Shown: piece after piece, positions 57,012-64,000 of the stretch | Layout of the letters: each line of letters opens with the position of its first letter | How positions within the stretch are numbered: the stretch's first letter is position 1 | Assembly (NCBI RefSeq): GCF_027579695.1 | Contig: NC_083572.1 | Span: forward strand, 14,756,915 to 14,820,914 | DNA from: Neoarius graeffei | Taxonomy: Eukaryota; Chordata; Actinopteri; Siluriformes; Ariidae | DNA length: 64,000 bases | Reading direction: 5' to 3' | Made by a program: the position numbers and the translations under genes | Notes under the pieces: model-generated | What the model saw: the letters and a program-made list of their open reading frames with translations, nothing else | The model's database searches: none | What the model was told of the DNA's origin: nothing

Positions 57012-58042
57012 TGGAGCACTTGCATGTGACGTCACAGCCGATCCAGATTGTGACAGACGCCATCGTGTTGGTCAAACGCCATATTCCGCCTTCTTCTTCT
57101 GGTTCTACTTCTGCTTTTAATTCTACCTTTTCTTCTGGAAAACCCTACTATATACAATTCTACTACAACGGCTGCAGCTACAAGCTCTCCCTACCTGTGC
57201 ACGTTTATGTTTTTTGTGTGTATTTTTGCGTGTTGTTCGTCTGTACCGGACTTCAATATCCACTACAACCGTATGGACTTACTGGACATTGGTTTCCAGC
57301 AGAAAATGACGGTTTGTAGCGATTTCCATCGCATGCACAACGTTCCAGACGAGAAAAAAAAAAATTATAACATTCCGGACGAGACAGCGAGACCAGCGGG
57401 GTCTCCGTGGATTGTTATTGGAAGCAAAGCGAAGGAGGCGGCGTTGGGAGCGGAAGCAAAAGCGAGGCTGCAGGCAGAGCCGGCCTGTTGACTAAGCTCA
57501 GAAAACAGCCAGTCAAATCTCCACTGCTAAGCCTCTACCTCTCCAACGCCAGATCCATGTAAACAAGACGGACGATTTGGAATTACCTTATTCTATTCTA
57601 TAATCGGCTGGTCAGTGCTATACTCAATACTTAAGTGACTTACCCATCCAGTGAGGATTCTTGTTACAAGATGCCACATCTGAGTCGCTGACAAATCCTG
57701 AATTTCTGTAAAGATAACTGTGCAGAGATTTATAAGCACGCAGTGCTTCACCACTGAACAGCGAGGGAAAGTTAATGAGGTAATCATACACGTCCGGGTA
57801 TTCCGCTGGCAGTTCAAAATCCGGTCGTGAAAACTCCGTCCGGAAAACCATAAGGGTCACAAATCTGTAGATCGTTTATTTTAGACATGTATCTAGTTAT
57901 CTGTTCATTAGAAAAATGAGCCGTGTAGTCCGTCGGTTGAAATTGATCCATTCTGTACACGAGTGCAGCAGTATTCAGCGGTGTTTTTGACCGACAAGAT
58001 GGGGGTTGTGTACTTTCCGGTCACGTGACTGCAAGATCTCTA
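57012..58042. mobile_element. YqaJ-type (ISL2EU-like) element, TA duplication
   Basis: Ends TGGAGCACTTGCATGTGACG and complement of TAGAGATCTTGCAGTCACGTG with TA on both sides (57010-57011, 58043-58044). It encodes on the minus strand a segment similar to that at 43769-44045. No THAP exon recognised. Confidence 0.5.
57624..57860 (-). pseudogene. Transposon protein segment preceding a YqaJ-like domain
   Basis: Contains RPDFELPAEYPDVYDYLINF and LRAYKSLHSYLYRNSGFVSD. Fish and coral YqaJ-type transposon proteins carry a motif of the form P.Y.DIxxYL...S.yT...LkAYKSLeaY....GwV. The frame stops soon after, without the nuclease residues. Confidence 0.5.
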
Positions 58043-58697
58043 TAGCCAACTGCTCTCCACTCTATAGAAGGCAATGTTTAGGCTGTTTGATTTGGCATGA
58101 TGTGATCATTGACTGCATATATGAGGGAGCTGCATCTTCTTACTGTAAATATTAACAACAATACCAATTTTAATGGAGGAGAGGTTACAAAGACATGAAA
58201 TGCATTTTCCCCAGAAGAACATTAGATGGATGTACCCATATTTTAAAATGATATGCATGCCTGCAGCAGTGTTTGGCACACCCTGTGGTAATTGTCATGC
58301 ATCTCTTATTGTCTTATTGCTGTAAAGAGATAAAATGTTTTAGAAGTCATAGTTAAGGGTGATTTTACTTTGAACAGTGTGGGCGCTAGTTGATATAAGA
58401 TCTTTTTAGCATCTTACTGATACTTGAGAGTAAACAGTTTGAAATATAATTTTCCTTGTTTTTTGATGTTAGGAAAAAAGCATCAAGATCTGCTAATTGT
58501 GTTTTAAAAAAAGCTCCATAGTCATTATCATAGCCACAGTTATAACCTTAGTTGTCAAGCAAGTTCTGCTTACTTAAAAGTGACTGACATTGTCAATGTG
58601 ACAATCTTCCCCTTTAATTTATCCTGTTAATTTGGGAAAGTTTTGTTAATAAATAAACACATGAAATGGCCATTTTGAGGGTGCATGAATTTGTATC

Positions 58698-59662
58698 CAG
58701 GGATGGGAATTTTCTGCGGATCCGCGGATTTTATCAACCCAGGGGTCATTTTTGTGAATCGTCTAAATCCGAGGAGAAAATATTTAGGGGGGGTTAGGTA
58801 TGTGTTGACCCGGTCAACCATCGGGAACAAGGCTCTGTTTACATCGGCAGTTCAGAACGTACACTGTATTTGATTGGCCGTTGAGAGAGAAATATCGCGA
58901 TTTGACCAATGGTAAACGAGCATAGATAGGAAAGGCCAAAATGTCACATGTAAGCTTCGTTCTGATTGGTTCTTCGCATTTCGCTTTCTTACTCATTCAA
59001 CATGGCGCTCCACGAGGCCGGAGATTGAGGATGTAACAGCGAATAAGAGCTTCAAAATGGTGAAAATTATCACAAAAGAAAACGAATCGCTTATTCAGAT
59101 TAGCTGCTAAAAGGAAAAAAACATCTCTGCAATGAAGCATTCCTAGAAAAAGAACAAGTACTTTGTAAATATGTTGAAAACTTAGAGTAGTGTTGCTAGT
59201 TATGTGATTGTGACTTTGGGAGCTGAGAGAACTGTTCAACAGGGAAATTTGTGTTTCTGTTGAGACAAGTTCACTGCAAAAGAGGTAACTGCATTCTTTA
59301 ATAAAGTAACTGAAACATTTACAGGATTATGTCAAATATTCTGTCTTTGTGTTTAATTTATATTCATCATTCCTTTCATTCTAGCATGAAGTTAAACATT
59401 CTTTTTAGCTGAGCATTATTGAGACTATTTTTGTTTATTAGTGTCCAAAACTCAAGTTTCTTTGGACTGAAAATATTATTCAACTGAGCAATCTGAGACC
59501 ATTTCTAGTGGTCTAAAATGTATAAAACTCATTAGCTTCCGGGGGCCTTCGGCCCCCTGGACCCCCGACCAGGCTCCGCCCTGGACCTGGCTGGGGGCTG
59601 ATGGCCCCCAGACCCCCGATTAAATTTTCAGCTGAAAATACAATTTCTCATTCTCATCCCTG
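58698..59662. mobile_element. hAT-like element with 6-bp duplication (CAGGGATGAGA family), copy C
   Basis: Ends CAGGGATGGGAATTTTCTGC and CATTCTCATCCCTG, flanked by a perfect 6-bp duplication tgtatc (58692-58697, 59663-59668). The left arm shares GCGGATCCGCGGA with 33963. Near the right end is a G/C-rich inverted repeat (GGGGGCCTTCGGCCCCC, 59538-59554). No coding exon recognised. Confidence 0.82.
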
Positions 59663-60270
59663 TGTATCGCATTATGCAATTTACAACTTCTTAAAGGAGA
59701 AATATGGTCTAAATCAGTCCATAGCTCTGTTGTTCGAGGTCACAAAGAGCTGTCAGTAAGAGAAAGAATGAGTAAAATTTTCTACAACATAGCCCAAATA
59801 CAGAATCAGCAGCCAACTAATGAAATGGGGCACAGTAGCTCATTTTCTATGCCCCATTCAGTTAATGTTAGCTGCCGGTTCGATATTCGGCCTAGGTTGC
59901 ATCAGATTTTCTAGTTCTTTTTCCCACAGGCAGAACTCAGTGACCTCAAACAAACAAAGGGCTATGGATTGAATCACACGAGATTTCTCCTTTAATGGTA
60001 CTGGAAAATTGACCTTGAAAGTCCTTAAAAAGTGCTTGAATTTGATTGTAAAAAATGTGTACGAACCCTGAATATGACTGATGTTAAGGAAAGTTTTTCG
60101 GGAACACTGTAATTGGGTGTCAGGGAAAATTATTTTCTTTTTATGACCTGCACTTGAAAAATCTGAAAGGCAGTCTACCTTTGATAATCATAATGTAATA
60201 CATTTCTTTGTGACCTAATTACTTTTTTTCCCCCCCTCTTTTCTGACCTGCAATCTTGTGCTATTCTTAG

Positions 60271-60405
60271 GAGTCGAAGCTGAAGTACTACAATCTGATG
60301 ATTCAAGTGGACCAGCATGAAGGCTCTTACCTCTCCATATGCAAACACTACCGGGCCATTTACGACACTCCGTGCATCCTGGAGGACAGCTCCAAGTGGC
60401 AGCAG
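60271..60405 (+). CDS. psmd12: psmd12 exon 7 (residues 221-265)
   Basis: 135-base, phase-0 exon, acceptor TTCTTAG and donor GTAATG. Encodes [20 protein letters not shown] and [11 protein letters not shown], entering the C-terminal helical and PCI region. It differs from mammals mainly near its end (LEDSSKWQQ). Confidence 0.96.
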
Positions 60406-60745
60406 GTAATGCATTAAGCTGCAATCAGAAGCTTTATTCACCCGAGTTGGACCATACGATGCTTGGCTGGAGGTCCGATTTCGTAGACCAGAAAGCGGCG
60501 ATTAGCATAATTTAATTGAAAAGTGTGGCAAAGTAATTATGTGGATGACTAAAAACTGTGGAAAATAAGCAAGGGATGACTTTATGTAACTTTAGGCTTC
60601 ATGATGATGTCTCTGGAGATTGAAGCTCATGCTCATGCACTCAACAAAGCTTTGTCTAATGTTTCGGCTGTGCACATATTTGTCTTTTTCTTTGCTACGG
60701 GTTCAAAGCCTAATTTCCTGTTCTAATTTGTGTGTTGTGCTCCAG

Positions 60746-60858
60746 GCCCTGAAAAGTGTGGTCCTGTACGTGGTTCTGTCTCCGTACGACAACGAACAAT
60801 CTGATCTGGTCCATCGGATCAGTGCAGACAAGAAACTGGAAGAAATCCCTAAATACAA
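60746..60858 (+). CDS. psmd12: psmd12 exon 8 (residues 266-302 plus two bases)
   Basis: 113-base exon after CTCCAG, encoding [20 protein letters not shown] and LEEIPKY plus the first two bases of the next lysine codon. The donor reads AA|GTACTT, weaker than the others, but it is the only one that keeps homology; reading through gives non-homologous residues and a stop later. The next exon should begin with G and DLLKLF-like residues and is beyond the window or not seen. Confidence 0.93.
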
Positions 60859-61221
60859 GTACTTGAGTTTTTTTTTCTTTCTTTCTCAGGCATGGGGATT
60901 GCAAACAATTCTGTCCTCAGTTTATTCCTTGAGAATGATCAGACGAGCATTTCTAGGGGAAAAAAAAAAAGTTCCGTCTTTTCATGCTGCAATCGACTTG
61001 CCTAGGAAATAGGAAGTTTGCGCTCGGATTTACATCACTTTCGAGCTACAAACTGGGGAAAACCATGGACGCCTCCATGCTCGTTTTTTGTTAGCAACAA
61101 GCTAGTCAGCTATCGATGATGAGTGATTTTTTGTATAGTTTTAACAAGCAAATATGTCAATGTTGAAAATCTAAAGCACATGTAAGGAGTGTGACTTCGT
61201 TTATTGTTGATGCTCTGAGCC
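60859..61221. other. Start of psmd12 intron 8, nothing recognised
   Basis: Polypyrimidine and poly-A runs only; no exon for the next Rpn5 segment. Confidence 0.45.
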
Positions 61222-62470
61222 AGCGGTTTTCAAAGTGGGGGCCGCTAGGGGGGCCTCAGAAAGTTGGAGGGATGATGATAAAAAAATTGCGGAAAAAATA
61301 TATACTTTTTAAAAATAATTATTATTAAATATATTGTAATAGTTTTTTAATCATTATTATAAAATATAATTATTGATAATACATCATATCGAAACGTTGT
61401 TTGCCATGCTCCTCTCTCTGATTGCCTGTGACGTTGCGGTTTGCGCCATTTATCAAGCTGCTTTGCTCCTCAAGCTAGCGTATTGCTAGGGCAAAATGGA
61501 CAGGTTTTTGAAGAAGAGACTGAAGGAACAAACCAACAGCCCTGCTGTGGAGGACACTGCTGCGAAAAAAACTAAGAAGTCCTGGCCAACTAAAATCCGA
61601 AAATGTGAGGCGGCATACGTTAAGTATGGCTTTACAGCCATACAGAAAAATGGCCATGATTGCCCGAAATGCGTCCTCTGTCTGGAGACCCTGTCAAACG
61701 AGTGCTTAAAACCATCGAAACTTCAGCGTCACTTGGTACAAAAACATCCAACAGATGCCGATAAAACAGTAGATTTCTTCAGACGCAAAGAAGAGCATTT
61801 GGTCAGGCAATCTGCTGCATTCACCCAGCAAGCTACTGTCCCCGAGCGGGCCCTGAAGGCATCATTTTTAGCCTCGTACCACATTGCTCGTGCTAAAAAA
61901 CCTCACTCAATTGGAGAAGATTTGATTTTACCAGCCACCAAAGACATTGTCCAAGAATTGCTTGGTGAGGATGCTGCCAAAAAAAATCGATGCTGTCCCA
62001 CTCTGATAACACCGTGAGCCGACGGATTGGTGACATGGCTCAAGACGTATCTGCTCAGCTGTTGGAGCAGGTGAGAGCCAGCGAATACTTCGCACTTCAG
62101 CTGGATGAGAGCACAGATTTATCCAATGAGGCCCAACTGCTTGTGTACATCAGATTTATTTCACAGGAAAGATTTGTGGAGGAAATACTATTTTGTAAAG
62201 CACTTGAAAGAAGAACTACTGGGAAAGACATTTTTCAAGTTTTGGACGATTATATCGAGTCTAACGGATTGGACTGGACGCGTTGTGTGGGGGTGTGTTC
62301 GGACGGAGCCGCGGCAATGACCGGGAAGATCAGTGGAGTGACCGTGCTCATTAAGCAGAAGGCCCCGCATGTAGTGGCCACACACTGCATGCGCCATCGC
62401 GAGGCACTGGTCGCAAAAAGGATGGATAACGAGTTGAATCAGGTACTACAGGAGGTTATACAGTTTATTG
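61222..62470 (+). mobile_element. ZBED5-like hAT element, 3' end lost
   Basis: The left end CAGCGGTTTTCAAAGTGGGGG is close to the consensus end of Charlie/ZBED5-type hATs. The transposase gene starts at 61496. The right end is missing: coding sequence stops near 62470, just before an unrelated element at about 62512. Confidence 0.7.
61496..62470 (+). pseudogene. ZBED5-like hAT transposase, frameshifted and truncated
   Basis: ATG at 61496 opens MDRFLKKRLKEQTN. The BED finger is seen as CPKCVLCLETLSNECLKPSK followed by LQRHLVQKH. The frame breaks at an A8 run (61980-61988). From 61990 another frame continues SDNTVSRRIGDMAQDVSAQL, YFALQLDESTDLSNEAQLLV, CVGVCSDGAAAMTG and THCMRHREALVAKRM, typical ZBED5/FAM200-like catalytic-domain sequence with both conserved aspartates. 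Homology ends near VLQEVIQ. The C-terminal dimerisation region is absent. Confidence 0.85.
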
Positions 62471-62511
62471 TTCAGTGCGAAAATATTTGTGTTGAAAACA
62501 TGTTAGTTAAG

Positions 62512-64000
62512 GCAAAAAAAAAAAAAGTGCGTTTCCGGTTACCCGACCGACCCTAATCCGTACCGCCCGACCCTAAACTTTTTTTTCATTTTTTTTTCCC
62601 AGTCGCGACTTTTACATATAACCCAACCGCGTGAACCGGAAGTTTTTGTCACTCATTGGGAACATCAGGGCTTTCCACAAGCGCCGGCTGCCGGCCATAC
62701 AGCCGACTACACAATTAAGTCCAGCCGGCTACTTTAATGACTTATTTTTGTAGCCCACAGGCTCTAAATATTAATTTTCGATTTTAATAAAATTAAATGT
62801 TTATCTAACGGACTGACAATAATGTCAAACTGAACCGCACTCATTTAAGTTGTGATTCGCACTGTTTGTACCGATAATAACCACAAATTCCCCGCCGACT
62901 TCGTTGATCAAGGGAGAGTAACTCATCCGCGGCCCCGACATGCGGTGTACGCGCGCGCTCGGCGGAGGCAGTAGTGTGTCGGGGCCGTCGGAGGGAACAG
63001 AAGCAGAGATAACGCTTATTTTGTCTTTCACCTAGAGACATGATTCAAACTTTAAAACGGAGACAAAATTCTCCTGTGTGGATCCGGCATTCAACTTTTT
63101 TGCTAGGCTCTATACTTTTTGATCAGTCACAGATCAAACGCCATGATCACACCTGGACAAATTCAGACTTTATAATGGGTGTCTATGGCGTTACACACCA
63201 GCGGCGCTCAGGAGTTTAGAGTGGAGGCAGCCTGAAAAAAAAAAGCCCTAACTTTCTCATTTAAACTGTTTTCTCAGCCACAATTTTCACTCTACACACA
63301 CAATTTTCTCAAAAGTTGTAGTCACACATTGTGTGAATCAAGACAAGTGTCTCCCTGAGCGATAGGATTTACAGTTTTTGAATGAGAAGCCTGAAAGTAA
63401 GGAGAGGACAGCCGCGCTGCCCCATAGACTCACATTATAAACGTGGCAGCGCTTTTACTGCAAAATCAGAAAAGTCACTTGTTTTTAACTCGCTCTAGTG
63501 TCCACATTTTTTACACTAGGGACAAAAAAAATTACATTAATGTGTTCATGGGAGCCTTGTAGCACTCAATGTGAAAGAATGTTGTGAATAGCTCCTTCCG
63601 TTTCCGTGTAAATCAGCGTTGTTCGAGGAGAGGGAACTCTGAGAAAAAGCGCTCTTTGCTTGTTATATTGTGTCTTTTCCCTGCACCGTTACCAAGGCGA
63701 CGAGCTGCACTCAGGGAGCAGAGAGGGGCGGGGCTGCTCTCTCTCTCTCATGGTGTATTGAGCTGTTATATTTACAGAAAAATTCATGTTAAAAGGTGTC
63801 TCATGCTGCATCAGATTCATCAGAAAGTGGTAACTCAGGTGACCTGCAAAGAAATTCATTATATTTTGTGAAATTATTCCTGTCTAAATATAGGTTATGG
63901 CAGCCATCTTGGAAAAAAAAAAATTCAAAAAAAAAAAATGCCTGCCTACCGACCCTAGTTTTGAAATCTACGTAACCGGAAACACACGCTTTTTTTTTTT
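62512..64000. mobile_element. Terminal-repeat element reaching the window edge
   Basis: AAAAAAGTGCGTTTCCGGTTAC at the left pairs with GTAACCGGAAACACACGCTTTTTT at 63973-64000. Inside each end lies CCGACC / GGTCGG (CCCGACCGACCCTAA and CTACCGACCCTAG). Target duplications cannot be tested because the right border is at or beyond the edge. No coding domain recognised; two copies of a short GCCTGAAA segment around 63230-63400 are unexplained. Confidence 0.6.

Larger units (their letters stand above)
55374..60070 (+). mobile_element. hAT-like element with 6-bp duplication (CAGGGTTCGTACG ends)
   Basis: Ends CAGGGTTCGTACG and complement of CAGGGTTCGTACA, flanked by a perfect 6-bp duplication aatatg (55368-55373, 60071-60076). 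Subterminal repeats of GTGCTTGAAAT / CTTGAAAATGCTTG occur at the left and related words at the right. One zinc-finger exon remains (56428-56590). Three further elements are nested inside (55691-56412, 57012-58042, 58698-59662). Confidence 0.78.
53011..60109 (+). mobile_element. hAT-like element with 6-bp duplication (CAGTGTTCCCG ends), host of a nest
   Basis: Ends CAGTGTTCCCGAAA and complement of CAGTGTTCCCGAAA, flanked by a perfect 6-bp duplication taattg (53005-53010, 60110-60115). Own sequence is about 53011-54007, 55236-55373 and 60071-60109. It keeps a zinc-finger-like exon (around 53530-53704) and an acidic segment but no catalytic region. Elements at 54008-55235 and 55374-60070 are inserted in it. 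Confidence 0.75.

Noticed and set aside
57207-57491. Open frame with alanine-rich KAKEAALGAEAKARLQAE tail
   Set aside because: Low-complexity sequence inside a transposon; no recognised domain.

Overview
This is vertebrate nuclear DNA, almost certainly from a teleost fish. It has split genes with consensus GT..AG introns and compact coding exons in multi-kilobase introns. It carries many copies of one tRNA-derived SINE of fish type, plus hAT, PIF/Harbinger, Tc1/mariner, piggyBac-like, Crypton-like and Penelope-like elements. The SINE resembles the Mermaid/Merman-type SINEs reported from otophysan fishes, so a catfish-like source is plausible but not proven.

Two cellular genes lie head to head. 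Exons 1 and 2 of a myosin-phosphatase targeting subunit, best matched to ppp1r12c, lie on the minus strand at 18414-18236 and 5715-5541 and run off the left edge. Eight exons of psmd12 (26S proteasome lid subunit Rpn5) lie on the plus strand from 18930 to 60858 and run off the right edge. Their start codons are 515 bp apart, across a probable bidirectional CpG/ETS-type promoter. All splice phases agree between exons, giving 302 residues of Psmd12 and 117 of the Ppp1r12c-like protein.

Most of the rest is transposon-derived. ppp1r12c introns: TTAA-type MITE, PIF/Harbinger element with an intact Myb-like ORF, Crypton remnant split by another element, SINEs, a MITE with internal GTTATGGACGTGAC repeats, Tc1 and LINE remnants, a THAP exon and a ~0.49 kb tandem repeat holding a 16-bp minisatellite. 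psmd12 intron 1: a large nested complex (19792-30407) followed by a second Harbinger/Myb copy. Intron 3: an hAT-like element with a zinc-finger exon, SINEs and AT microsatellites. Intron 5: a Tigger-like element, two hAT elements and a THAP/YqaJ-type element interrupted by a structurally complete 3.6-kb hAT with an open three-exon transposase (631 aa). Intron 6: a 7.1-kb nest of at least six elements. Intron 8: a frameshifted ZBED5-like hAT and the start of another terminal-repeat element.

The most unusual signal is a set of five insertions, in three terminal-repeat families, each flanked by a perfect 6-bp target duplication rather than the usual 8 bp of hAT elements. Several carry short zinc-finger N-terminal exons. 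Target duplications give a clear insertion order at many loci. I found no CRISPR, operon, rRNA or true tRNA gene. Family names rest on reading motifs and terminal repeats by eye; no database search was possible.
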